Positions 11,579 through 22,989 of a stretch of 64,000 bases of DNA are shown in pieces; positions within the stretch are counted from its first letter, which is position 1; the number at the start of each line of letters is the position of its first letter. The stretch comes from Macrothele yani (Eukaryota > Arthropoda > Arachnida > Araneae > Macrothelidae). The stretch covers positions 23,251,001-23,315,000 of the forward strand of contig CM077011.1 of NCBI GenBank assembly GCA_039090855.1, read 5' to 3'. A program made the translations under genes and the position numbers. The notes beneath the pieces are model-generated. The model was not told the DNA's origin and searched no databases. It was given only the letters and a program-made list of their open reading frames with translations.

Positions 11579-12330
11579 CCTACGAAAATTGTTATTTAGT
11601 TCTGAAGTACAATACCAATGTGATATACATTTGACGTCGAGGCTAAAGTGTTTTGTTGGAATATTGCCGTTCGGCATGAACGATATGTAAGATGTGTTGA
11701 TGGAATAAAGTAAACAATCTCTAATTACCTATTTCTTTGGAACTTTTATTCGAGTGACTCTGGGTTTGTGGTGTTCAGTAAGCCACATATAGAGGAACAT
11801 TACCAAATATTATAATCGATTTTTGGAGAAGGATAACAAAATACATGTACACTGGAGAAAATATGACGAATATTTGAAGAGGGTAATATTTTAAAGACGA
11901 GGAAAAAATGCATTGCTCGACATGATAAATGCAACACCACGAACAAATGCACGAAATGAGAAGAAACTTACCACACGTGTACGCAAGTAAGTGGAAAAAG
12001 GAGTGATTCTGACGGATTGCATGAATGCAATGGGCAAAGATACAGTATAAGGCGTCCTAAGTCAGTAGGTGTTATGACGGCCATGCTGGTCTATACATTC
12101 GGTAAAACGGTTTGGCATCTAGTGGGAAAGCTCTCGGATGGTGTCCTGAGCTATCGCTGTCTATGCGTCTTTGACCTATGTCCACAATTTATCGAAATTG
12201 TGAGGAAATGTCGTGGAGAGGCGTTTTGTGCTCTGAAAATGGCGCTCCACACGTTCATATTGCGGAAACGCCTGGTGATTGCGCAGACCAGGATAGCACC
12301 TGTATACACGTTGTAAGAAGTGTTTCCAGA
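11579..12330. other. Interval without recognised genes
   Basis: No recognisable family; short overlapping frames at 12017-12369 have no motif and extend into the minisatellite. Confidence 0.4.
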
Positions 12331-12542
12331 TGTTCGCGGTGTCACGGCGAATGTTATCAGGAAGCTTAGTTTCCTGATGTTGGTAGTGTCCTGGCGAATG
12401 TTATCAGGACGCTCAGTTTCCTGATGTTGGTAGTGTCCTGGCGAATGTTATCAGGACGCTTAATTTCCTGATGTTGGTAGTGTCCTGGCGAATGTTATCA
12501 GGACGCTTAGTTTCCTGATCTTGGTAGTGTCCTGGCGAACGT
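12330..12542. repeat. 47-bp minisatellite, about 4.5 copies
   Basis: The unit (core TTTCCTGATGTTGGTAGTGT followed by CCTGGCGAATGTTATCAGGA) repeats head to tail. The first copy is partly diverged (12330-12370) and the last three are nearly identical. Confidence 0.9.
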
Positions 12543-13463
12543 TTTCAATATGGAACTGAACATCAGGGATACCACGGAGGTACGGAAACGAAACAGACTA
12601 CTGCACTTCATTAACGTATTGTCATGCTGCCATTGCCCATTTACCACTGCGTACGAAAGGAAAACATATGTCTAAACATGTTCAACAATCGCTGATTGGA
12701 AGTGCGAAAGGTGAACGGATGTTGTCCCAAACCATGATACTAGACTTAAGAGCAGTAGTACGATCACGGGTGGAAGCATGATTGAGCAGGTGATCACCTC
12801 GTCTCAAGACTTGCAGTTAACGATTGTTAGACACTGATATGGAAGCCAGAATCGTCGCTAAGTACCACATAATTCCCTTTTTCCTTCCACGCATTGATGG
12901 TACATCACCACTGAAAACTTACGCGATGTGGTGAGTGGAGCCGTCGCAATAACTGGCGAAAGTGCAACCTGCTTCAGTCAATCTCTGATACTCTGTCCGT
13001 GTCAATACGGGAAATTCCATAGCTGCCTATACGCCATGTAGCCCGCTGGGGACTATGAGGCTACTATATCTCACTGCCGAAAGCGGTGATCGCGGCATTT
13101 GAATATCCACCTGCATGCAACAGTTCCACTACGGCGGTGCATGATTCATTAATTCAAGCAGTGCCACCATACTGGGCTGACTGAGGTTGTTTCCTGATGT
13201 GTTTTCGCCCCGATGTGGTGCTGGGACTAACCAGCCTCATGTAGCTCTATCAAGAAGTCTCTGCAAAGGTGTCCGTTTGATGGTAGGATTCTCGATTACG
13301 TCACTCAGGCATTAACACCCTTTAAAAAGTGCTACTGCCACCGAGAAAACTCTGATGATGGACACCTTAGGTTCCAACCACCAAACTTACCCGCCCCAAA
13401 AGGTTTTTCCAATTTATTTCCCTCACCTATCACGTAATTAGTTGGCAACAGCAAATACTTATA
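12543..13463. other. Interval without a supported gene
   Basis: The base composition and scattered words resemble a very old DNA transposon, but I could not anchor any catalytic motif or terminal repeat, so no element is called. Confidence 0.35.
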
Positions 13464-14682
13464 CACTAAGCGGCCACTTTATTATGACCACCCCCTCAGT
13501 ACTTCGTTGGGTCAACTTTTGCCTTTAATACTGCATCTATGCATCGTGGCATGGACTCCACGAGATATTGGTAGGTGGTTTTTGGGATCTGAGACCATGC
13601 TTGATGAATAGCACTTTCCAGGATTGTGAGATTGCAGGGTTGTGGATCCAGCTGTCTGATGGCTCGTTCAACTTCATCCCACAAATTCTCAATGGGGTTG
13701 AGAACTGGAAATTGTGGAGGCCACCTAAGCAAAGTAAACGTACCGGCATGTTCCTGAAACCAATCCTGTACAATACGAGTACTATGGCAGGACGCATTAG
13801 CTTGTTGAAAGTAGCCATCGCCATTGGGATAAACCATCCACATGACAGGATGCACTTGGTCCGCAACGATGTTTAGATATGATGTGCCAGTCAGACGTTG
13901 ATCAACACGAATTAAAGGGCCCAAAGCATGCCAGGAAAACATTTCCCAAACCATAACGTTGCCTCCACCAGCTTGAAGAGTTGTAGCAACGCACATGGAG
14001 TCCATGCTTTTGTGCTGTTTCCTAAAAATTCTTACTCGGCCATCGGCATGAAGCAACTGAAAACGTGATTCATCGGACCACATAATTTGTTTCCAATTAT
14101 CGACTGTCCAATCGCTGTGCTGCGGTGCGAACTGGAGCCGTTTTCTCTAGTTAACTGCAGACAGCAAATGTGTTTGAACAGGCCTTCGGCTGCCATATCC
14201 CATCCGATGCAGTGTACGGCGAACAGTGCGTGCAGAGATCATTTGAGGAGATATTTGATTAAGATGATCTGTGATTTGCTGCACTGTTGCCCTTCTGTTG
14301 TCTGTTACCAGTCTGGATACTTTCCGTTCCGCCCGAGCTGTTACTAGTCGATGACGACCACACGTTGCACGTAGAGACCCAGTATTTTGGCTGACAGTCC
14401 AGTCTTTAAACACTTTAACAACAGCTGCTCTGGAACATTTCACGAATGCGGCGGTTTCGGCGATACTCGCTCCATATCTCCGAGCTCCTACAATCATGCC
14501 ACTTTGAAAGTCCGTCAAATCGCATTTTTTACCCATCTCGTCACCCAAACATCACTTCTACTACTGTCGCAAGCACTAAGCTTTCCCTTTTTATACTAGT
14601 CTCGCCCTCTGGCGGCAACAGTGTGCAGCTATAGCTCATTTGCTTAAAATTGTCAGGTGGTCATAATTAAGTGCCCTCAGTG
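13464..14682 (-). mobile_element. Tc1-like transposon, nearly full length
   Basis: The element is 1219 bp and flanked by TA on both sides (13462-13463, 14683-14684). The terminal inverted repeats of about 28 bp share CACTT.ATTATGACCACC. It encloses one transposase frame on the minus strand. Confidence 0.92.
13496..14548 (-). pseudogene. Tc1-like transposase, one nonsense codon and a lost catalytic Asp
   Basis: The reading frame is the same from 14548 to 13496, about 350 codons, the usual Tc1 length. A single in-frame TAG just after residue 133 splits it. The N-terminal half has two HTH-like units (DLTDFQSGMIVGARRYGASI and a second around ATVQQITDHLNQIS). The C-terminal half starts near WSDESRFQL with the first Asp, then RIFRKQHK, and ends with PIENLWDEVERAI holding the Glu. 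The second catalytic site reads FQQANASCHS, where the family has Asp-Asn, so Asp is replaced by Ala (GCT codon). The copy is therefore doubly inactive although otherwise very well preserved. Confidence 0.9.
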
Positions 14683-14834
14683 TATAACACAACTTTCGCG
14701 ACATCCACACCAATTCGCTTACCACCTGACAAATATTTCCTAGTATGGCATTTTCTTTGTCAAGCAAAGTACTACAAAACTGAGTCTAACGTTCCGGCGC
14801 CACAGTGTTCTAAACGCCAGCTTCGGTTCATTTG

Positions 14835-15012
14835 CCCGTGGTGGCTCCGTGTTAGAATCTCGGTAATACGTGGGTGTTGTGTTTGTCTTACGGCACTAGC
14901 TCTGAAAATTCCCTGGGACAAGTGGCCCTAAATTATGGACAAGCCACTTATTGTAACCCATCCAGTTGCTCGAGCTGGTTGTTATGCCCCGCAACCAAAA
15001 ATAAAAACCAAA
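14835..15012 (+). mobile_element. SINE family 1, degenerate copy
   Basis: Plus-strand order is a worn tRNA-like head (GTTAGAATCTCGG B-box region), GTGTTTGTCTTACGGCACTAGCTC, CCCTGGGACAAGTGGCCCTAAATTA and an A-rich end. These are the same blocks as the better copies at 26067 and 46282 but about a quarter changed. Confidence 0.72.
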
Positions 15013-15039
15013 GCTGCGACTCTCCGATGTGTAGATATA

Positions 15040-16442
15040 CACTCACGGACAATGAAATTTGCGCTCCTAGTAGAAAATTTGCTGCAAACGTGAAATTTTC
15101 ATATAGCTAGAGTGCGTGCTATTATGCAAATGATCATCGTTTGGTGCGAGTGCGCATTACCGCATACCCTGTGGTGGCGCTATAAGCACGAACCGGGAGC
15201 CTTATAAACCGGCGCGTAGTCAATGCCCTATGAAAGCGAAATGCACCGGCTGACGCAAGCAAGGGTACAGAGGGACAAGGATGCCAGGTAGTTGCCAGAG
15301 ACCTCGATTTATGCAACTTACGGACTTTGAAAGAAGCCGGATCATCGGGATGAAAGCCGCAGGGTGGTCGGCGCGCCGTATAGCCCGCCACGTGGATTGT
15401 TCCGACCACCATACCGTCCAACCGTGCTGGCAGCCGTGGACAAGTGACCGCACTGCCACACGGCGGAGCGGCTCCGGACGGACCAGGAGAACCGTCAGTA
15501 GAGAGGATAGACGGATCGTACGCCAGGGACGAGAGAATCCCACGGGGACTTCGTCCACTATACAGGCAAATGTAGTGTCTCCTGTGTGCACAAGAACCAT
15601 TTCCCGACGCCTCTCGGAAGCGAATCTGCGATCCCAGAGCCTCATACGTGTGATGCCATTAACACTGAAACATGGCCGGCTCCGTGTGCTGTGGTGCCAG
15701 GCCAGAGCGACGTGGAACGCCAGAGGCTGGCGACGTGTGGTGTCTAGTGATGTGTTCCGCTTCGTTTTGGGGAGAGATGATCATCGTGTCCGGGAGTTGA
15801 GATCCCCAGGTCAACGGCACAATATCAACCTCGCTATCGAGCGCCACAACTTCCCCACTGCAGGCATTATGGTCTGGGAAGACATTGCCTGCGATAGTCG
15901 ATCAGCTCTAGTAGTGGTACGTGGATCATTGCCAAGCAAGCGGTGTGTGGAAGAGATCCTACGGCCCCATGTTCTACCATTCCTGTCCGGGATTCCAGGT
16001 GCACTATATTAGCAGAATCATCCCCACCCTCACACGGTTCGGGTTGCCCAGGACTCCCCACGCCACCTCCAGATACTTCCCTGGCTTGCCCGCAGATGTC
16101 CCCTACCCAGCGTGCGTAGGACCAGTCGAAATGCTAGCTGCCACCGTGCCGCTCTATCCAGGATTTGGAGCGCACGGTCCAACACGTGTGGACCAGTCTG
16201 CCGCAGGACATCAGTGTCTATTCGCCTCCATGCCGGACGGTATTCCAGCATGTATCGCCGCACGAGGTGGTGCGACGCGCTATGGAAGATGACCGGACTG
16301 TGTGCCACAGATCCCTGTGTACTTCTCCTGCAGCTCTGTTTTTGCCATCATGTGCATCATTCATCTGTATCATTACGTCTATAAAATTTCAGTTCAATCC
16401 GATGATTCCTTCTTGGTGCGCAAATTTCGTTGTCCGTGAGTG
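15040..16442 (+). mobile_element. Tc1-like transposon, family with CACTCACGGACAATG ends
   Basis: The element is 1403 bp, TA-flanked (15038-15039 and 16443-16444). The terminal repeats read CACTCACGGACAATGAAATT at the left and its near-perfect inverse at the right. The second copy of the family, at 56505, carries a minisatellite. Confidence 0.9.
15281..16310 (+). pseudogene. Tc1-like transposase, frameshifted
   Basis: The first frame (15281-16012) gives about 243 residues. The first HTH is FMQLTDFERSRIIGMKAAGW followed by SARRIARHVDCS. A GRPR-like basic linker comes next, a second HTH-like region follows, and then VVSSDVFRFVLG, the SDESRF position with Asp kept. The second catalytic block, around 16013-16050, has decayed to a QNHPHPH-like sequence with the Asp missing. 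Continuing blocks (RSIQDLERTVQHVWTSLPQD and MPDGIPACIAARGG) lie in other frames. At least two frameshifts therefore break the copy. Confidence 0.82.
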
Positions 16443-16547
16443 TAGCAAGTTATTAGGAACACCTAAATAACAACGTGTTAGGTAGCCTTTGGAAAAAGCT
16501 TGAATTCTATGTGTAATGGATTCAACGAGGTGCTGATATGGTTCTAC

Positions 16548-16745
16548 ATGTTTTTTTTTGTTTTTTTTAATAATTGAAGGTTTAACGAACACCGTGATCA
16601 ACTCAATGGGTTATAAGCAGTCTGCCGTTTCTAATTTACGGTGACTGGTCCTAGGAAAGTGAAGGAGCAAGTGCCGTGAGACAAACAAAATATCCATGTC
16701 TCACCGAAATTCGAACGCAGACCCACTTTAACGAACGGTCATGAG
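16548..16745 (-). mobile_element. SINE family 1, degenerate copy
   Basis: A T-rich tail at 16549-16570 (A-tail on minus) is followed by GTTTAACGAACACCGTGA, TATAAGCAGTCTGCCGT, TTACGGTGACTGGTC and GTGCCGTGAGACAAAC blocks, matching family 1. The tRNA head end at 16725-16745 is truncated where transposase-like sequence begins. Confidence 0.78.
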
Positions 16746-17330
16746 CCATCGCTATGTTTAGACAAGCTGATATTATGACGTCCGTCAATAGCCATATAAT
16801 CTGTGGAGTATCAGCTCTGTTACAAATGGTTCTCTCTATTTCATCCCTCAGGGACTTAATTGGATTAAGATCTAGAGAATGTGGGGGACATGTGAACATT
16901 TTGAAGTCACTGTCGTGCTTCGCGATCCACCCTTTGACGATCTGAGCCTTGTGTGCATTATCCTGCTTGAAGTAGCATCTTTAGCTGGACACACCACGTA
17001 GGATTGTGCCTTCCTCAATGATGTTCCTTGTTTTATGCAAACGGTATTCCAGAAGTATTGTGTAACCCCATGCTCGCCACTAAAACATATCTCAGACCAT
17101 GCTTCCGTCAGCTTATAAAGTTAACGTTAAGCAGCTGGAATTTATTGAACAGTGTTCTTCGTGTCTTATTCTAGTCCCTCTATCTATGTATATTAATTGA
17201 GAACGTGATTCGTTGGATAAGGCTGACCTTTTTTGCTGCCTTCAATGGTCCAGATTTGTTGCTCCCGTGACCTCTGCAAACGAATTTGTCGATTTTCAGC
17301 AAAGACGAGATATACTTGAAGGTAACGTCT
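16746..17330 (-). pseudogene. Tc1-like transposase remnant
   Basis: Minus-strand words include CPPHSLDLNPIKSLRDEIER near 16880-16800, a worn SPDLNPIENLWDEIER box with the Glu changed to Lys. A GATTCGTTGGATAAGGC-type block near 17212 corresponds to the SDESRF region. No continuous frame survives, and no terminal repeats were found. The SINE at 16548 borders or interrupts its C-terminal end. Confidence 0.6.
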
Positions 17331-17455
17331 GCTGTTACAGCATATTTGCACCAATGTGCGGGAGTTTGTTTATGCTGAAATTCTCCTCCTGATATTGCTA
17401 TTGTTCTGCGCAGTTACTTTTGCTAACTGAGCTCACTTTTTATCTCATACGATCT

Positions 17456-17616
17456 GTGGCGTGCCTGCCCAGCAGGACGCACACGATATAAAGGCAGATA
17501 GCAGCGATAAGGAACGTCCGCGTAGCTCAATTGGTAGAGTGACTTATTCCGGAATGAGGGGACCCGGGTTCGAGCCCCGGCATGGACAAACGTGACGGAG
17601 AAATTTACTTCGTTAT
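17456..17616 (+). mobile_element. Solo LTR of the tRNA-bearing TRIM family
   Basis: It has the same 160-bp unit as the LTRs at 27058 and 27478. It begins GTGGCGTGCCTGCCCAGCAG, contains the 73-nt tRNA-like unit, and ends AATTTACTTCGTTATA. No PBS or internal region adjoins it, so it is a solo LTR. The flanks GATCT and GATTC may be a decayed 5-bp target duplication. Confidence 0.85.
17516..17588 (+). other. tRNA-like Pol III unit in solo LTR
   Basis: It is 73 nt long. A box TAGCTCAATTGG is followed by a B box GGTTCGAGCCC, and the T-stem CCGGG/CCCGG is perfect. The anticodon arm does not pair as in a true tRNA; instead it holds the palindrome TTCCGGAA. Confidence 0.8.
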
Positions 17617-18403
17617 AGATTCTTTCCACGAGCCTTTGCACTCGAAAATAGGCCAGTCATTTTCGCTCACAAAAAGAGCTTTGACTGTTTGTTTTGTTGT
17701 TTGTGAACGAATCATTGTACACCCTCAACCAAGGCAGTCTAGAAAGTACAAGGCCATGACATTAGACAAAGGAGCTCCCTCTGTTGGTCACTGTCATAAT
17801 ACACTGCGTGATACGTCGGTGTCGCGCTTGACGTCATACATGAGAGTATTGGAAACCAATCGGAAGCCTTGATTTCCGCGTGATGTCGCTAAAAGCGGGA
17901 ACTCTTCTGTCTAATGCCATGGCCTTGTGTTTTCTAGACGGCCTTGCATCCACACAGTTGTTCTTTCACAGCCGAGGAGGTTTGCAATATCTGAGGTGCT
18001 TGTATTTTCCCACTGTCATACCTCCTTCAAAATCGCTTGTATCACAAATATTTGCCATATTGCCTCTAATTAGCCTTGCACACGTTTGGATCCTTTACAG
18101 TGATATGTTCATAAATTCATCTCAACGTCATAGCTGCGTCGTAATATATTTATATTTGGTGTTCCTAATAATTTAGCTACTTCAGTGTACTTCATGCAGT
18201 GTGAAACTTCCCCTCAACGTATTTCGAAGTAAGTCGAATATAATCCCCACAGTTTACATTATATATTGCGAAAGAAATACACCCAGGTAAATAACTCCTC
18301 ATGTATCGTTTCTACAGGCGGGTAAAGTCGTATTTTGCAAGATAAATACGATTATATTTTTATGTTCTTCCGTCAGTAAGTGATTACGATATGTGTGCAC
18401 GTA
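17617..18403. other. Interval without recognised genes
   Basis: No motif or repeat family recognised; only short frames. Confidence 0.45.
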
Positions 18404-18556
18404 CAGGGTGTTTCAGCGGAAAGTCCCACTTTTCAGTCGTTTGACTTAATAAGTAAATAGTAACGTAACGAAGTGTAAATAATAAGTTAATAATCTGAGA
18501 TTGACTTACCATCACATCAAATGCTGAAAGTGTCCTCCCTCCTCTCCGGGAAACAG

Positions 18557-19595
18557 TTACAAACTTTTCACCACGTTTTCAGATGAACACCTCAACATGT
18601 CTGTGTCGATATCGTTTATTTCGGTTGTGATGTTTACCCGGAGATCCGGAATGGTCCATGGTCTATTTTTGTGCAGTTTGTTTTTAAGATTGTCCAACAA
18701 GAAATAATCCGCTGACGTCAAGTCTGGCGACATGGGGGGCCACAGGTCATGGAGACAACGCGATCCACGGAAAAGCTGTTGATGAGCTCCATGGTGTAAT
18801 TGGAAGTATGGCACTGTCTAGCTGTACCACTGTGTAAGCTCGATCGATGTCGTCTAGTTGCGCCACGAAGGCCATGAAAATGTCCTTGTACTCAGCAGTG
18901 TTCACAGTCTCTTAAAAAAATGGTCCAATGACTCATCGGATATAGCACACCATACACCCACCTTTTTTCGAGCTTACACAGGGGTAAAACTGCTGAGGGG
19001 TACAACTGTTTCGGACAAATGTATCTTAGATTGTATGAGGGTTTTCTGATGCCCAAATCCTCGTATTTGGAGACTTTACGTATCCTGAGATACGAAACCA
19101 AGCTTCGTCGGTAAACTATGCCATCGTCAATATTCCAGGGTTTCTTTCCACCCGGTTGAAGAACCAATTGCAGTAACGTACACGCTTGATTTTGTCGGTA
19201 CCCACTAGCTGGTGTACAGCTGTCGCTCTGTACAACCTGAGTTTTGAGTGCTGAACTACTCTTTGGCATATCGTCAAAGAGTGGCCGGTCGCTTGTTTCC
19301 GCGGGAAGGGAGGGGGGACGGAGCAAAGGCTTTCGAACGTCTTCCCAAAGCTGCGCCACTCCTGACGGCGGGTTCTGCTTACCTTCAGAAATGAACCTGT
19401 TTTTTCCAGGTTTTGCACGAAATTTAGAATCGTGTTCCTGTCAGTATCATCATGAATACCGTACTTGTGACGGCCCTGTGTGGCAGAAAAAAAATTGGTA
19501 AACCAGTTATTCTTCATGATAGAAGAACTGCTGCACTGTGTACGCCTATAACGAAAACTTACTAGTGAAAACACTGAAAACCTCACAGACGCCAT
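18557..19595 (-). pseudogene. Transposase of the insect HTH (DUF4817-type) family, decayed
   Basis: Minus-strand frames give an N-terminal HTH-like region (QNLEKTGSFLKVSRTRRQEW). They continue with a middle LRLYRATAVHQLVGTDKIKR and RVRYCNWFF block, a GIRKPSYNLRYICPKQLY block, and a C-terminal WPPMSPDLTSADYFLLDNLK. The last is the conserved W-P-P-x-S-P-D-L-T box of this transposase group, with its Asp kept. The product is spread over at least three frames and has internal stops. Family assignment comes from memory of the order of these blocks, not from a search. Confidence 0.72.
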
Positions 19596-19683
19596 CTCTA
19601 TAAAACTTGATGCGATGATAAGTCATTGTCCCATTATTAACCTCTCATTACAATGTAGTCACTTTGCTGTTTAGTTATTACGC

Positions 19684-20065
19684 AAGTAGCACACTGACAT
19701 TGGCCCAATGATATTTTTGCGTCGGCAGCGTTGAGCGAAGGTTGGTTGTTTATCGAAGACTAGCCAACGGTTTTTCCAAACACACATGACCAACCATTTA
19801 TCAACAAATGAGCACTTAACGGTTGTCCAATGGTTGTCCGATGGTTGTCCAACAACACATGACAGTTTTCCAACAACACATGACCAACCATGGTTGTCCA
19901 ACAACACATGACAGTTTTCCAACAACACATGACCAACCATGGTTGTCCAACAACACATGACAGTTTTCCAATGCGGGTCCAACCGTTGAACCAACACATA
20001 TCCAATTGTTGGCCTCGTCGCTGGGCCGACCGTTGAAAGCCCACGGTTGGTCCAACATAATATTG
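19684..20065. mobile_element. Nested TTGG-rich MITE-like repeat
   Basis: Both borders carry inverted GTAGCA followed by TTGG.CCAA (left near 19684, right ending near 20065). The inside consists of short inverted words such as TTGGTCCAAC. It lies between the transposase start and the right terminal repeat of the host transposon, so it inserted after it. Confidence 0.55.
19848..19975. repeat. 49-bp minisatellite inside the nested repeat
   Basis: About 2.6 head-to-tail copies of a unit made of GTTGTCCAACAACACATGAC, AGTTTTCCAACAACACATGA and CCAACCATG. The copies are virtually identical, hence recent. Confidence 0.88.
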
Positions 20066-20128
20066 CTACCTGGGTAAGTCAAATGATGGACGTATTTCGA
20101 AAGTAGGACATCCCGCTGAAACACACTG

Positions 20129-21576
20129 TACTAGACTGATTTGAAAATTTACTTTTACATCGGGAAGGCTGAACAGTGATAACAAATACTGTTGCAACAT
20201 TGTTGGTAGGGGAAGTAATGTAGGTGCCATTGAATTCAAACCGTATTTTGTTTCTTACCATTTCTACTATAAATAAGATAAAAAAGTATTTCCGTTTTCT
20301 TTGATACCTTTGGCCTTGATACCTAATCTGCGTACATCTTTTCATTCTAGTAATGCACAGATTTCCCGCTAGAGAGCTGAAATGTATATTTAATTTTTCC
20401 AAATATCTCTTCCTCGAAAGTCCGATTTGAAAACTGCTTTAATGTCGGACAGCGTTTATGGAAAAGATCATTTTGCATATCATTCTTAATTTTTCATAGC
20501 GCACAATATAGACACTTGTGGAGCATAAGTGCATGTTTATGTTTGTAGTATATTTGTATCCGTTACTGAGCTTCTAAAAGTCCAGTTGGAAAATATATTT
20601 CTTAATCAGGTACTACTCCGCACGTAAATGTTAACCAGACTATGCATATTTCCTCTTCAAATAATTAAAAGCTACTGAAGTACTGAAGTAGTACAAAATT
20701 CGTTTTGAGTTTACAGTAAAATATTTGATGAAGAAAGTAAAAGCACGATCTAAAAACATACACATCAACAATTAGCTCATGATTGATTTATATATTGATT
20801 TATTAGCTCATGATTTATTTACTTTGATTCATATTCTACGCCAAGAAATTCAGATCACTACTACTATTTTAAGTGTAATTGGTGTACCGTTCCTTGTTAT
20901 TAATTAGCTCATGATTACTTGATGGTTACTAGATTTAATGACTGGTTAAAAACTCATGACTAGTTAAAGTGATGGCATTTACAATGGCAAGAATTTTCGA
21001 CCTTACTAAAGGTCATCTTTAGGCCAACAACCTCCACAAGAACAATGGGCCGACATGTGTCCGATAACACAGATTGATACATGCGCAGATCAACAAAATC
21101 ACATAAGTTCGAAAAATTCAAGGAAGACGGGGGGCGGGGAGGGATGGAAAGGGGATTGAAAGTAGTTTTGTAACACGATTTAGATATGGGAGTAAACCAT
21201 TCAATAAATTTAACCAAGCAGGGGGAATACCTGAAGGTAACTCATCATTACAACATACCTTTCGATTGAAATAGATTTATCTTTTCTTTTAGAAATCCAC
21301 TTGAAAAATTAAAAGCCTTTTTCCTTTGTGAGTTTAAATTTATATCTAAGTATTCTCGCTATCTTTGGTTCTGGACGCCGGGTTCGATAAAAAAAGTATT
21401 TTATAATTTTTTTTGTGTACATATTTTTCAGATAATTTCTAATTTTTCACAGTTTCTTCATTACTGGTCATCATCTCATCTTTATTTCTATAACCAATTT
21501 GTTTCTGTATCTGCGCCTCAATACGTTTGTTTAAAAATTCTTAATTAGATAGATAGAGATCACTGCGAAAACCATA
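20129..21576. other. AT-rich interval with a degenerate recurring motif
   Basis: No gene recognised. The words AAGTCCGATTTGAAAA (near 20420, 20580, 21290) and CACAGATTTCCCGCTAG (near 20352) recur here, at 22990-24360 and at 45940-46980. See the findings. Confidence 0.4.
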
Positions 21577-22989
21577 CACTGCCGGAAAGTGAAAAAAGAA
21601 CACCAAGAAGGAATTGGCGGACGATCATGGAAATTTACATATATTAATGGGGTCGAGTTTACGTAGGTGTGATGTTAATTTTAGGACCAACCGGCGAGCG
21701 CGTACACCACAGCACAGCATAATATGCAAATTATCGTCGGTGGTATTTAAGGAATACGGCGAAGTCAATGTAATCAGTCGTCGGCGTACGGGCACCTGCG
21801 AAGACTCTGAAGAAGCTGTAATGCCTGGACATGGAAGACGTGTATAATTTCAGCAGTTATCGGACTTTGAGCGAGGTCGTCTAGCCGGACTCAGCGAGGC
21901 CGGGTAATCGTATCGTCGGATTGTGGAGCGAATTGGACGAGGAGTATCGGTGGTGGTACGATGGTGGCGTAGATGATCCGAGGAACATTCCTACACGAGA
22001 AGACGTGGAACCGGGAGTCACAGACGGACTAATGAGCGGACCGATCGACGCATAAGAAGAGCGGCGTTGTCAAGCAGAACATCCACTGCGACGCAAATCC
22101 GAGCTGCCGTTGCACCTAAGGTGACTGTGTGAACAATCCGCAACCGTCTACTGGATGCAAGACTACGTGCACGTGTGCCTCTGGCATGTGTACCTTTGAC
22201 TCCAGTCCACCGTCAGGAACGGCTGCAGTGGTGTCGCCAACGTCTGCACTGGAGAACGCAATGTCGATCTGTCGTGTTCAGCGATGAAAGCAGATTCTGC
22301 TTGGATGCCTCCGATGGCCGTATGCGTGTTCGCAGACGCACAGGGAAGCGCCTCCACCCTTCTTGCATCCGCCACCTGGTCTCCTGGTGTTAGGAGCAAT
22401 CAGCTATCACTCCCGTACACAACTAGTGTTTGTACCGTGTACGTTAAACAGCACCTCCTACATCAACAACATCATTCTGCCCGTTGTTGTGCCATTTGTA
22501 AGGTCGGTCCATCGTGGTGTTTTCCGGCAAGATAACGCACGCCCACACACGGCACGTACAACGCAACATGCACTTCAGAGTGTGAGACAACTTCCATGGC
22601 CTTCACGTTCACCGGTTTTGTCCCCCATTGAGCACGTGTGGGATTTTATGGGACAACGACTTATCCGGTCTCCACGGCCAGCCACGACCATCCCCGATTT
22701 ACGCGTCCAGGTTAAGGATGCTTGGAACTCAATACCCCAAACTTACATCCAACATCTGTACGACAGACTCCATGCCAGAATTGTACAGTGTGACGCAGTT
22801 CATGGCGGTTCAACCTCGTACTAACCATGTTAAATGGAAATGTTATTTTTCAGTTTACCAGCAAATACAGCTGCATTTTTCCATAATGTTTTGATCACGT
22901 TATCTTCTGTATTCCGTTATTATGATGTATAAATTTCGTTGGTATCAGACGTCTCCTTCTTTGTGTTCTTATTGCACTTTCCGCCAGTG
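21577..22989 (+). mobile_element. Tc1-like transposon, copy 1 of the GGAAAGTG-ended family
   Basis: The element is 1413 bp with TA at both sides. The left end CACTGCCGGAAAGTGAAAAA and the right end are inverted copies with about 80 per cent identity over 35 bp. A sister copy lies in opposite orientation at 58381-59811. Confidence 0.92.
21760..22824 (+). pseudogene. Tc1-like transposase, copy 1
   Basis: Compared with the copy at 58546-59649, the N-terminal HTH region is broken by a TATAA-type change near 21844 and by further stops. The centre frame (22175-22393) keeps VVFSDESRFCLDASDGRMR, so the first catalytic Asp is present. A deletion of about 17 bp near 22370 then shifts the frame. The last frame (22363-22824) keeps VFRQDNARPHTART with the second Asp and SPIEHVWDFMGQRL with the Glu. 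All three catalytic residues survive in pieces, but the reading frame does not. Confidence 0.88.

Larger units (their letters stand above)
18404..20128 (-). mobile_element. Mariner-superfamily transposon with CAGNGTGTTTCAGCGG ends
   Basis: Terminal inverted repeats read CAGGGTGTTTCAGCGG at the left and the inverse of CAGTGTGTTTCAGCGG at the right. Both are flanked by TA (18402-18403, 20129-20130). Similarity of the ends continues to a TTTGACTT block 45 bp inward. The element is 1725 bp long because a TTGG-rich repeat (19684-20065) is nested near its right end. Confidence 0.82.

Noticed and set aside
12017..12369. Overlapping frames of 63-99 codons before the minisatellite
   Set aside because: Three frames on both strands overlap, none with family signals; they run into the repeat.
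12560..13320. Possible ancient Tc1-like transposase on the minus strand
   Set aside because: Isolated words look suggestive but I could not line up any catalytic motif or terminal repeat.
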